From: Nanobdellota archaeon
Lineage (GTDB): Archaea; Nanoarchaeota; Nanoarchaeia; Parvarchaeales; Parvarchaeaceae
Assembly (NCBI GenBank): GCA_021852135.1
Contig: JAJZOB010000004.1
Span: 1 to 43,775 of the forward strand
Reading direction: 5' to 3'
DNA: 43,775 nucleotides
Made by a program: the position numbers and the translations under genes. How positions within the stretch are numbered: the first letter of the stretch is position 1; each line of letters opens with the position of its first letter. A model generated the notes under the pieces. That model saw only the letters and a list, made by a program, of their open reading frames with translations, ran no database searches and was not told the DNA's origin. Positions 36,768-43,775 of the stretch are shown one piece after another.

Positions 36768-37148
36768 TCAATCAAGCTTTTTTAAGGTTACTTGTCCATC
36801 CTGGCCAGGCCTGTTTGTTACAATTGCCTTTCCCTGATCCGTCTCTATTACTGCTCCTTTTGTGATTATATTACGCCTTGCATATGATCTATTTGCCTTG
36901 TTTTCCAAAACCCTTACTATCTTGACCTTTGATGTTTTTTTGCTTTTTGGATCAAAAAGGTTCCCTTCATCTGTTTTTAGTGGTATTATCTTTGTATTTC
37001 CGCCGACTGTTCTGGAGGTTTTTATCTTTCTTTCACCCACCTGTAAAGGAACTGAAAGGTTCTTTGACTCGCTCCTTCTCTTATCTCTTCTCTTTCCCTT
37101 GAACCCTCCTCCTTTTTTCTTAAGAGTCGGCGCTGTGCTTTTAGACAT
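36768..37148 (-). CDS. rps8e: 30S ribosomal protein S8e
   Basis: This archaeal/eukaryotic small-subunit protein (eS8) is recognised over its length of 126 aa. It has a basic N-terminus ('KGKRRDKRRSESKNL'), 'ERKIKTSRTVGGNTKIIPLKTDEGN', 'VKIVRVLENKANRSYARRNIITKGAVIETDQGKAIVTNRPGQDGQ'-type C-terminal half (shown here only as family pattern). It has its own promoter and seems to lead a long minus-strand run through the MMPL, aminopropyltransferase-like, rtcB, archease and thiI genes. Confidence 0.94.
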   Translation of the reverse strand: MSKSTAPTLKKKGGGFKGKRRDKRRSESKNLSVPLQVGERKIKTSRTVGGNTKIIPLKTDEGNLFDPKSKKTSKVKIVRVLENKANRSYARRNIITKGAVIETDQGKAIVTNRPGQDGQVTLKKLD

Positions 37149-37168
37149 ATTGTTATCTTATAAAATAC

Positions 37169-37181
37169 GTTATATTTAAAT
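37169..37181 (-). promoter_or_regulatory. TATA box of rps8e
   Basis: On the minus strand gatttaaatataa is centred about 27 nt before the ATG at 37148, which suggests rps8e and the genes behind it are transcribed separately from the MBL-fold gene. Confidence 0.55.
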
Positions 37182-37190
37182 CTTTTTAAT

Positions 37191-37853
37191 TTACTTATCA
37201 ATAGACATTAATATCTCTACGTTTACTTTGTTTGACAGTAATTTCTTAAATTCCTGCGCATCTTTCTCAGTTCCGATACCAGAGCCGTAATGCATAGGTA
37301 TAGCCATTTTTGGATTTATCTCTAAAGCCGCTTCCGCAGCCTCCTTAGGCGTCATAACGTATATTCCACTCACTGGCAAAAGTGCAATGTCTGTTTTAAA
37401 GTTTCCCATTTCAGGTATGTTGTCAGTGTCACCTGCAATGTAAATTCTAGTATTATCTACAATAAATATGTAGCCAACATTGCCTTTCTCTTTTGGGTGG
37501 AATGCAATGCCCTTTTCATTAAACTTGTTTATATTGTATGAAGGCACTGTTTTTATTGTTATATCCTTTACTATTTTTACTTCATTTGGAGAAACAAATA
37601 CTTTGTCATTTTTAAATTCTTTTAGTAAACTTTGGCAGTCTTTAGGTGCAACTATTGTCGTTTTGTCATTTATTAGTTTCTTTATGCTTTCTTTCTCTAG
37701 GTGATCATAATGGTCGTGTGTTACAAGTATCAAATCAGCATCATTATAACTGTTTTCGACTTTATAAGGATCGGTGTACACAACTTTATTTTTTCCCTTT
37801 ACTCTAAAACACGCATGGTGTAGCCATTCTATGTTTATATCTTGAAATATCAT
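37191..37853 (-). CDS. Metallo-beta-lactamase-fold hydrolase (UPF0173-like)
   Basis: The 220 aa start 'IEWLHHACFRVKGKNKVVYTDPY' and contain the metal-binding 'THDHYDH' motif, 'IYIAGDTDNIPEM' and a C-terminal 'MAIPMHYGSG', all typical of the L-ascorbate-6-phosphate-lactonase-like branch of the MBL fold. The physiological substrate of such stand-alone archaeal proteins is generally unknown. It is cytoplasmic, complete, and divergent from the dUTPase gene. Confidence 0.87.
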   Translation of the reverse strand: MIFQDINIEWLHHACFRVKGKNKVVYTDPYKVENSYNDADLILVTHDHYDHLEKESIKKLINDKTTIVAPKDCQSLLKEFKNDKVFVSPNEVKIVKDITIKTVPSYNINKFNEKGIAFHPKEKGNVGYIFIVDNTRIYIAGDTDNIPEMGNFKTDIALLPVSGIYVMTPKEAAEAALEINPKMAIPMHYGSGIGTEKDAQEFKKLLSNKVNVEILMSIDK

Positions 37854-37902
37854 ATCAATTTATTAAGTTTTCAAGATAAATATTTTGTTTTCACAAAACA
37901 AT

Positions 37903-37915
37903 AAATTTTTATACT
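37903..37915 (+). promoter_or_regulatory. TATA box of the dUTPase gene
   Basis: aatttttatactg is centred about 26 nt before the ATG at 37935, in the 81-base divergent spacer. Confidence 0.55.
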
Positions 37916-37934
37916 GTAATAATTTAATCATTAC

Positions 37935-38456
37935 ATGATATTAAGCGATAAGGACATAAGAGAGTACCTGGATAAGAAATTGTTTTCCATAGAACCTCTT
38001 TCAAATGATACAATAAGAGAGAATGGTATAGATCTTAGAGTAGGGGATGAGCTATTGCGGTTTATCTATAATAAAGAACCCGTTGATATAAACGACAAAT
38101 CTGCGCTTGAAAAGGTTTATACTAAAGAAAAGATAGATAAGGACTTTGTTATCTTTCCGCAGGAAAGAGTTTTGATAAAGATAGATGAAAAGATAAAGAT
38201 GCCAAATAATCTAGTAGGTATGTGCAATATACGCTCTACATTTGCTAGATTGGGGCTTGCAATTCCTCCAACAATAGTAGATGCAGGTTATGAAGGTAAT
38301 CTTACAATAATGATGATAGGTGGCAATGTCCCAGTAAGAATATCAAAAGGAACTAGGTTTTTACATCTGATATTAAGCACTACTTTAAGCGAAGTGCAAA
38401 AGCCGTATTCCGGAAACTATCATCAAAGTTCCAGTGTTACTGGCGCCAAGATATAA
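37935..38456 (+). CDS. dut: Archaeal dUTP diphosphatase of the dCTP deaminase/dUTPase family
   Basis: The 173 aa have the trimeric DCD/DUT fold: 'MILSDKDIREYL', 'ENGIDLRVGDEL', 'CNIRSTFARLGLAIPPTIVDAGYEGNLTIMMIGG', 'KGTRFLHLILS'. In dCTP deaminases a catalytic Glu sits in 'TLE(I/F)'; here the position is Met ('TIMM'). The C-terminus 'PYSGNYHQSS' resembles the 'PYRGNYQGS' of archaeal dUTPases as I remember them. I therefore prefer dUTPase (dUTP to dUMP and pyrophosphate) over dCTP deaminase, which is the other possible label. The product dUMP would feed the ThyX-like protein at 40802-42409. Confidence 0.85.
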   Translation: MILSDKDIREYLDKKLFSIEPLSNDTIRENGIDLRVGDELLRFIYNKEPVDINDKSALEKVYTKEKIDKDFVIFPQERVLIKIDEKIKMPNNLVGMCNIRSTFARLGLAIPPTIVDAGYEGNLTIMMIGGNVPVRISKGTRFLHLILSTTLSEVQKPYSGNYHQSSSVTGAKI

Positions 38457-38480
38457 ATGGGGTGAAAATGTAATTAGTAT

Positions 38481-38597
38481 ATGAAAAGAAGCTCAAAAAA
38501 TTGGAAAAAGTACCATAAGGACAGGTGGAAAACCAGAAAGAAGAAGATGTTGGACAGAAAACGAAAGAGAAGGCTTCTGCGCGAAAAGAGTGCTTAG
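38481..38597 (+). CDS. 38-aa very basic peptide, possible eL41-like ribosomal protein
   Basis: The open frame from ATG 38481 to TAG 38595-38597 encodes 38 residues, about half Lys/Arg, beginning 'MKRSSKNWKKYHKDRWK' and ending 'RKRKRRLLREKSA'. The Trp-Lys spacing and basic helix resemble eL41, the smallest ribosomal protein (pattern 'KWRKKRMRRLKRKRR'). It sits 24 bases after the dUTPase gene and 33 before tRNA-Leu. The match is short and composition-driven, so the identity is tentative, but the clean start, strong bias and position support a real gene. Confidence 0.55.
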   Translation: MKRSSKNWKKYHKDRWKTRKKKMLDRKRKRRLLREKSA

Positions 38598-38609
38598 TTA
38601 TAAATAATC
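38598..38609 (+). promoter_or_regulatory. TATA box of tRNA-Leu(TAA)
   Basis: ttataaataatc is centred about 28 nt before the tRNA 5' end at 38631. Confidence 0.5.
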
Positions 38610-38630
38610 AGTCGCACTTATCTATTGAAA

Positions 38631-38752
38631 GCAGAGGTAGCGAAGTTTGGCCCAACGTGCAGGACTTAAGGTCCTTATCTGTCTTTGTATTTGCAAAGAA
38701 TAAGATATCCTGTGGCTTAGCGCCCTCGAGGGTTCAAATCCCTCCCTCTGCA
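38631..38752 (+). tRNA. tRNA-Leu (TAA) with 36-nt intron
   Basis: Acceptor 38631-38637 pairs with 38745-38751 and discriminator A is 38752. The anticodon stem is 38660-38664 with 38708-38712 and the anticodon TAA is at 38667-38669. The intron (38671-38706) is at the canonical site after base 37. A bulge-helix-bulge forms: central helix 38665-38668 with 38701-38704, 5' bulge A-G/G and 3' bulge A-T/A. Variable arm at 38713-38727, CCA not encoded. Mature loop is CTTAAGA. Confidence 0.92.
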
Positions 38753-38757
38753 ATTAT

Positions 38758-39060
38758 ATGAAAATATACGAATACAAGAATGGAAAAACAACAAAGGAAA
38801 CCTTTAAAGAGTACCAGCATAATAAAAATATTAATTACTGGATTTTGAAAGACTTGCGCATTTTATTTACGGTTATCTCCCTAGTTTTTATACTCCTCTC
38901 AATAACGATAGCATTCTCGGTAATATCCGTTGTATTTTACAATGGGTCTATTTTTTTATCAATGCTTATAACTGCTATTGCAGTAATTTCTTCAGTTTAT
39001 TTAATTATATTTTTCTGGTATAAATACAAGAAGGATTTATTGAAATCAAAGTCCAGCTAA
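38758..39060 (+). CDS. Small two-helix membrane protein, 100 aa
   Basis: No family is recognised. A charged N-terminal 30 residues ('MKIYEYKNGKTTKETFKEYQ') precede two membrane helices (about 33-58, 'ILFTVISLVFILLSITIAF', and 66-88, 'MLITAIAVISSVYLIIFFW') and a basic tail ending 'KSKSS'. The start lies six bases after the tRNA-Leu discriminator, so it may be carried on the same primary transcript. It overlaps the MUG-like gene on the other strand by 15 bases. Confidence 0.72.
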   Translation: MKIYEYKNGKTTKETFKEYQHNKNINYWILKDLRILFTVISLVFILLSITIAFSVISVVFYNGSIFLSMLITAIAVISSVYLIIFFWYKYKKDLLKSKSS

Positions 39061-39555
39061 TTTTTTAACTGTTTTTAGCTCATTTACTCTTATACTTGCA
39101 TAGCCTCTTATCGGAAAGTGCATAACATAAATTATTGAATTATATATTTTACTCTGTACTCCAAATCTGAATCTATTATCTCCTTTGAACTTGCTAAATG
39201 TGACTTTTCCAATAAAACACACCACTTTTGGTTTTTTATTTTTTATTATTTCGGCAAGTCTTTTTACTCCTTTTATTTCTTCACCTTTCTTAAGTTGTGA
39301 TACGTCTTTTGTCGGTTTATCTATTATATTTATAAAATTTATCCCATATTTTTTTGAAATGGTGGTGTAAAGTTTTTTAAGTTTTTCATCATTCTTTAAG
39401 AATTCCCTTGTTTCTTTTATTATTCCCGCTTCGGAAAGCAAGTACCAGAACATTTTGTTGTTAGAAAAAGGTACTCCTCTGCTATAAGAACCGAAATGCG
39501 GATTTATGCCTACAAATAATATGGCAGCATTTTTTGAAATGTAATATTTTATCAT
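39046..39555 (-). CDS. Uracil/thymine-DNA glycosylase, MUG/TDG-like
   Basis: Motif 1 'ILFVGINPHFGSYSRGVPFSNNKMFWYLLSEAGI' follows the MUG pattern 'GINPG....G.PFA...NRFW..L..AG'. Later 'KPKVVCFIGKVTFSKF' is the family's central strand and 'VMHFPIRGYASI' sits where MUG has its second DNA-binding loop ('NPSGLS'), which here is divergent. Family members remove uracil or thymine from mismatches; the exact substrate is uncertain. The 169 aa are full length. It is divergent from the DUF488 gene across 32 bases. Confidence 0.82.
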   Translation of the reverse strand: MIKYYISKNAAILFVGINPHFGSYSRGVPFSNNKMFWYLLSEAGIIKETREFLKNDEKLKKLYTTISKKYGINFINIIDKPTKDVSQLKKGEEIKGVKRLAEIIKNKKPKVVCFIGKVTFSKFKGDNRFRFGVQSKIYNSIIYVMHFPIRGYASIRVNELKTVKKLAGL

Positions 39556-39587
39556 GTTTATTTATACTTCTGTGGGTTTTAATTTTT

Positions 39588-40285
<698 letters not shown>

Positions 40286-40290
40286 TTTTA

Positions 40291-40303
40291 AACATTTAAA
40301 TTC
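40291..40303 (+). promoter_or_regulatory. TATA box of the 77-aa gene
   Basis: aacatttaaattc is centred about 28 nt before the ATG at 40325, supporting that ATG over a TTG at 40310. Confidence 0.5.
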
Positions 40304-40324
40304 TTAGTTTTGTTTAATATTATA

Positions 40325-40558
40325 ATGGTAGACGAAGGTGATGTTTTTGTCGGCGTTTCTTATTCGACTAAATTGCAGTACGAGGAGCTTAAAAAGGTAA
40401 TCGATAGGGCATCCGATTCTTTCAATAGGTTCAAAATTGATAATGATAAATACGAAAGTTTGCTTTCAAATCTTTCATCCGATTTAAAAAGTATACATGA
40501 ATCCTTTGAAAAAATATTCAATGATTTAAATAAATCCAGTGTTGAAAACCAAAGCTAA
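40325..40558 (+). CDS. Small coiled-coil hypothetical protein, 77 aa
   Basis: No family is recognised. After a short N-terminus ('MVDEGDVFVGVSYSTKLQYEEL') the protein is a continuous amphipathic helix with heptad-like spacing of Leu, Ile and Phe ('LSNLSSDLKSIHESFEKIF'). Such small helical proteins often dimerise. It has its own TATA box, no signal peptide and no cysteine. It stands between the ferredoxin and tRNA-Leu(CAA). Confidence 0.62.
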   Translation: MVDEGDVFVGVSYSTKLQYEELKKVIDRASDSFNRFKIDNDKYESLLSNLSSDLKSIHESFEKIFNDLNKSSVENQS

Positions 40559-40645
40559 TGTAATGGCCAGCGTTTCAATAAACTTATTTAAACTTAACTC
40601 TTATATATTTTGAATACTGGAATATATTAAGTTTCAGATAATTTT

Positions 40646-40750
40646 GCAGGGGTAGCGAAGCCTGGCCAAACGCGGCAGACTCAAGAAAAGTGCGCGTTTG
40701 AGCTATCTGCTCTCTTTGTGAGTTCAAGGGTTCAAATCCCTTCCCCTGCA
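40646..40750 (+). tRNA. tRNA-Leu (CAA) with 19-nt intron
   Basis: Acceptor 40646-40652 pairs with 40743-40749 and discriminator A is 40750. Anticodon stem 40675-40679 pairs with 40706-40710; anticodon CAA at 40682-40684. The intron is 40686-40704, after base 37. Central bulge-helix-bulge pairs are C80-G702, T81-A701, C82-G700 and A83-T699 (last three digits), with bulges AG/A and CT/A cut at canonical places. Long variable arm CTC/GAG. No CCA encoded. AT-rich promoter sequence fills 40559-40645. Confidence 0.92.
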
Positions 40751-40801
40751 TTTATTTTATAAAGTATTTAAGCGCCGTAAAGCATACTTTATTTGGTTTT
40801 T

Positions 40802-42409
40802 ATGCAAGAAGTTAAAAGAAATGATAGCGGTTTCCTACGTTTTTATTATTTGGACGGAATGGCTGCAGTTTTTTATAGGGTTTTTCCAACTACGGAGATG
40901 CTGGCATTAGAAGACCTTTCTTTATCAAGTCGCTTGAGTACTAGCAGGGGAGAAAGCCTGCTTGAAAAGCTAGTTTCAAAGTCTGCCTCGATCACAAACA
41001 AATATTCTAAGATATCTGATGAAAAGATTGATTTATCGGATCCTGTGGCCGTTAATGGGTTTTTTAGCAAAGTAGATTCATCACTAGAGAATTCCACAAG
41101 AAGAAGTTTGTATAATATTCAATCTGTGCTTGGGCATAGAAACATAGGTGAGCAATCTAATTTTATGGTGTCAATGGTTGTACCAGAGATAACTGCATTG
41201 ACTATACAGGATGAGGTATTCATTTCATCTCAGGAAAGGTCCACACGCTATGTTAAGTTTGATGAGACGCACATCTCAGAGGATACTGATAAAGAAGCAT
41301 CTGTAATATTATCAAAAGGCTACAATGAATTATCCGGTTTATATAACTCTCTATTTGATAGATTAATGGAATTATACAAACAGAATTTTATAAAAACAAA
41401 TGGTAATTTACCCAGTGATGAAGAGATAAAAACGATAATAACACCAACTATACGTGATTCAGTAAGAAGTTTTTTACCTTTGGGAGCAAAGACTTCTCTT
41501 GTCATGCTTTTAAGTGCTAGGACGGCAGAGAACATAGGTAGAAAATTGCTTTCAAGCGGAAACATATATAATAAGCAAGCTGGCAAACTCTTTTATTCTG
41601 TAGTTTCAGATAATGTGCCTTCGCTATCCACGCATATAACCCCAGATGAATTTAACAAAGAAGTGTACAAAGAGAGGGTTAGTTTTGATTATTCCGATCT
41701 TTTAAATGATATGCGCATATCCTCATTGGAGTCTGTCATTGTAAATATAACGGAAGGCTCTCAAAACGAGAAGCAGCTTTTAAATTCAATCTACGAGCAA
41801 CTGCCTTACAAAGATAAATGTAAGTCAAAAGAGATAGTAAGTGAATATCTTAAAAATTTATCAAATAGTAGAAAAGGTAAGTTTGACGATCTGAATGATA
41901 GTCTTCTAAGGTCATCGTTTCTTCAAATAGACATAACATGTTCATTGGGCACTGCAAGAGACTTGTGGAGACACAGACTTTCAAATAGAAACTTAGTAAT
42001 ACATTTAAATGATTATATAATACCTAGTGCTGTATACAAAAATAATGAAGCTTTAAGTCTTTCAAAAGAAGTTTTAAGTGAAATAAATAGCTATTCTAAT
42101 AAATTATATGAAAAAGGGTTTAATTCTGAGCTTGAACTTTTAGCCCCTCTTGCAACTAGAGCAAACTTAAAAATGTCTATGAGCCTAGCAGAAGCCATTT
42201 TTATAGCTGAGAATAGAAGTACGGATGAAGCACATCCAGAGTACAAAAAAATTGCATTTGGTTTATACGACGAACTAAGGTACAGGTACCCTAATGTAAT
42301 GAAAGATTTAAAGGTTTTCTTGGGAAATTCAGGCAGGATGACCAGCAATATAGATTACTCTAGGGTTCCTAAGGCAAATATAGATTCTGTTAATGATACT
42401 TTGTTTTAA
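40802..42409 (+). CDS. Tandem ThyX-like (flavin-dependent thymidylate synthase family) protein, 535 aa
   Basis: Two ThyX-like domains seem fused. Domain 1 (about 1-290) has 'SSQERSTRYVKF' (145-151), which fits the 'SxNExSxRYV' half of the ThyX motif, and 'DSVRSFLPLGAKTSLVMLLSARTAEN', which fits the 'ARxxLPxxxxTxxxxTxNARxL' segment. Domain 2 (about 300-535) has 'ITCSLGTARDLWRHRLSN' (RHR at 390-392), which fits 'RxxxRHRxxS', then 'LLAPLATR', 'EAIFIAENRSTDEAHPEYKKIA'. The full RHRxxSxNExSxR signature is thus split between domains. ThyX makes dTMP from dUMP with FAD and methylene-folate; whether this version is active is unknown. I start at the ATG at 40802, not the TTG at 40793. The 3' end overlaps the rad50 stop by 4 bases on the other strand. 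Confidence 0.78.
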   Translation: MQEVKRNDSGFLRFYYLDGMAAVFYRVFPTTEMLALEDLSLSSRLSTSRGESLLEKLVSKSASITNKYSKISDEKIDLSDPVAVNGFFSKVDSSLENSTRRSLYNIQSVLGHRNIGEQSNFMVSMVVPEITALTIQDEVFISSQERSTRYVKFDETHISEDTDKEASVILSKGYNELSGLYNSLFDRLMELYKQNFIKTNGNLPSDEEIKTIITPTIRDSVRSFLPLGAKTSLVMLLSARTAENIGRKLLSSGNIYNKQAGKLFYSVVSDNVPSLSTHITPDEFNKEVYKERVSFDYSDLLNDMRISSLESVIVNITEGSQNEKQLLNSIYEQLPYKDKCKSKEIVSEYLKNLSNSRKGKFDDLNDSLLRSSFLQIDITCSLGTARDLWRHRLSNRNLVIHLNDYIIPSAVYKNNEALSLSKEVLSEINSYSNKLYEKGFNSELELLAPLATRANLKMSMSLAEAIFIAENRSTDEAHPEYKKIAFGLYDELRYRYPNVMKDLKVFLGNSGRMTSNIDYSRVPKANIDSVNDTLF

Positions 42410-43775
42410 TATACAGAGGATATGCCTGATTCTTTTTTCAGTTTTATTACATTGTCGGCAATGTTTTTCATATTGTCTTCGTGAGTTACTATTATTATCT
42501 GCTTTAAGTCCGTTATCTTGGTGATTGCGTTTGTAAGCGCATTTATGTCCTCTTTATCCAATCCAGAAGTTGGTTCATCCATTATTATAATCTCATTTTT
42601 TCCAATACCGCCGAGGATTGAAGCAAGAGATGACAATGCCAGCCTGTATGCTATTGCTACAGAAGTTTTTTCTCCGCCAGATAAAGATCTGGCATCCATT
42701 TTTTCATTTCCTGCAGTAATAATAACATTATAGTTGTTATCTATATCAATGTCATAATCAACTTCATTTCTAAGCTCTTCAAAGCGTGTTTTGAAAAGGG
42801 ACCTAAAATCATTTATAAAACGCAGTCTCACATATTCTCTTATTCCGCGGATGTCCTCTCTTAAATTTGACATGGTTTTTAGAAAATTCTCCTTTTCATT
42901 AAGTAGCTTTGAAAGTTCTTCCTTCTTTTTTAACTTTCTTTCAAGCTCATCCCTTTCATTTTTATCCGTCATGAGCTGTGATTTTCTGAGCTCCGTTTCC
43001 TTTCTTATCTCTGTAATCCTATAATTCATTTTGTTTACTTCTTCAGAAATAAGCTCGAATTCGTTTTCAATTTCACTTAATCTTTTGTCGTCGAATTTTA
43101 TTTCCAATAAGTTTTCTTTTAGTTCTGTTATTTCCTGCTGGTAATTGTTTATTGCTTTGTTTATTTCATCTATTCTGTTGTTATAACTGTCGATTTCCAA
43201 CATTTTTTTCTCCTGTTCTTGAATAACTTTCATTTCTTCTCTTGCGTTTTTAAGCTCAAGCGAAATATCGTCCAATTTTTGTTTTTCTTTTTGGTAAGTT
43301 TCTTTTATGTCCAAATATTCCTTTTCTTTTTCTTCTTTTTGGTTTTCTTTTAGTTTTGATTCAAGTTTTAATAGGTTATTTTTAGTCGTTTCTATTCTTA
43401 TCTTATTTAATCCTAGGTTTTTTTCAAGGTCATTTTTGGAATATTTTATGTTGCTTGAAATGTCTTTTATTCTCTCTATCTCTTTTTTGTACCTGCTTAT
43501 TTTACTTGAGTATTCTTTTTCCAAGTGAGCTTGATCACTTATTTTGTTTCCGCACATAATGCAAATCCCCTGCTCAATTGATTGTAAAAGCTCCTTTTCC
43601 AGGTCTTTTATTAAATTGTTTAATTCGTAGACTCTGCCAGTAAGTTCTTCCTTATTTTCTATTTCGCTTATATTTTTAATTTGCTTGTTAAGTTCCTCCT
43701 GTTCCTGATCTAATTTATTTAGTGTTTTATTCTCGTTTTCTATCTCTTTTTTAAGTTCGCCAATTTCATTTTGTG
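42406..43775 (-). CDS. rad50: DNA double-strand break repair ATPase Rad50, C-terminal part
   Basis: The gene runs off the right edge; about 456 residues are visible. Order: end of the first coiled coil, zinc hook 'CIMC' (codons near 43554-43568), the returning coiled coil, and the C-terminal ABC ATPase lobe. That lobe has signature 'LSGGEKTSVAIAYRLAL', Walker B 'IIIMDEPTSGLD' and the H-loop 'IIVTHEDNM'. The Walker A lobe lies outside. Rad50 with Mre11 processes DNA ends; mre11, herA and nurA are not in the window. An ATG at 43557 inside the hook is internal, since the open frame continues upstream to the edge. Confidence 0.93.
   Translation of the reverse strand, partial: QNEIGELKKEIENENKTLNKLDQEQEELNKQIKNISEIENKEELTGRVYELNNLIKDLEKELLQSIEQGICIMCGNKISDQAHLEKEYSSKISRYKKEIERIKDISSNIKYSKNDLEKNLGLNKIRIETTKNNLLKLESKLKENQKEEKEKEYLDIKETYQKEKQKLDDISLELKNAREEMKVIQEQEKKMLEIDSYNNRIDEINKAINNYQQEITELKENLLEIKFDDKRLSEIENEFELISEEVNKMNYRITEIRKETELRKSQLMTDKNERDELERKLKKKEELSKLLNEKENFLKTMSNLREDIRGIREYVRLRFINDFRSLFKTRFEELRNEVDYDIDIDNNYNVIITAGNEKMDARSLSGGEKTSVAIAYRLALSSLASILGGIGKNEIIIMDEPTSGLDKEDINALTNAITKITDLKQIIIVTHEDNMKNIADNVIKLKKESGISSVY

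Noticed and set aside
37935..38456. dCTP deaminase
   Set aside because: The catalytic Glu is replaced by Met and the C-terminal pattern is that of archaeal dUTPases.
38631..38752. tRNA-Leu as a broken pseudogene
   Set aside because: The apparent extra bases form a canonical bulge-helix-bulge intron and the spliced product is a perfect cloverleaf.
38525..38761. 78-aa plus-strand open frame
   Set aside because: It runs through the 38-aa basic gene in another frame and across the whole tRNA-Leu with its intron; no family resemblance.
39534..39587. N-terminal extension of the DUF488 protein
   Set aside because: It overlaps the divergent MUG-like gene and the promoter region, is hydrophobic and is not part of the family; the ATG at 39588 fits.

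Overview
The window is gene-dense archaeal DNA of low GC (roughly one third by eye). Lineage markers include S8e ribosomal protein, class I CCA-adding enzyme, membrane-anchored LonB, RtcB with archease, a RIO1-type kinase, Rad50, archaeal dUTPase, tRNA genes with bulge-helix-bulge introns and no encoded CCA, and TATA boxes about 25-30 nt before start codons. The 'QSALEYMMTYGW' class III signal peptides, small compact genes and 16 kb given to Asn/Ser/Thr-rich surface proteins suggest a DPANN archaeon of the Micrarchaeota/Parvarchaeota (ARMAN-like) kind. A zinc-type ferredoxin and 'SGLPsG.W' repeats, as in Thermoplasmatales and Sulfolobales, hint at an acidic, perhaps host-associated life. The lineage is inference. 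Both ends are cut inside genes, and the first 44 bases look like a fold-back assembly or amplification chimera. 

Layout. 1-2019: partial Lhr-type helicase (-), CCA-adding enzyme (+), tRNA-Asn. 2081-19986: an unknown 235-aa protein, then a five-gene run of membrane-anchored, pilin-signal-like surface proteins of 809, 268, 194, 1141 and 3051 aa with gaps of 0-6 nt or overlaps, ending with a small anchored protein. 20033-20639: PF04008 protein and tRNA-Met. 20653-29819: LamG surface protein (-), Holliday-resolvase-like nuclease, ADP-forming acyl-CoA synthetase, PRC-barrel protein, an overlapping lonB-rio1-MGMT operon, a beta-propeller surface protein with the same N-terminus as the LamG protein, and tRNA-Ser. 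29880-37853: OGG1-like glycosylase (+), then a long minus-strand run rps8e, MMPL transporter, aminopropyltransferase-like protein, rtcB, archease, thiI (frameshifted), with an MBL-fold hydrolase upstream. 37935-43775: dUTPase, a 38-aa basic peptide, intron-containing tRNA-Leu(TAA), small membrane protein, MUG-like glycosylase, DUF488 protein, zinc ferredoxin, small coiled-coil protein, intron-containing tRNA-Leu(CAA), a tandem ThyX-like protein, and the C-terminal half of Rad50. 

Themes. (1) tRNA maturation: CCA addition, RtcB/archease ligation and ThiI thiolation sit beside two tRNAs that need intron removal. (2) DNA repair and nucleotide hygiene: Lhr, Rad50, OGG1, MUG, MGMT-like, resolvase-like nuclease, dUTPase, ThyX-like. 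(3) A very large investment in secreted, sequon-rich surface proteins. The 2849-19237 locus is the best candidate for an undescribed system: a giant adhesin or appendage apparatus. No gene-free stretch exceeds 300 bases; the longest gaps (21883-22081, 27917-28032, 19238-19353) hold promoters and, in the last, a duplicated gene end. I saw no CRISPR array, transposase, integrase or rRNA.
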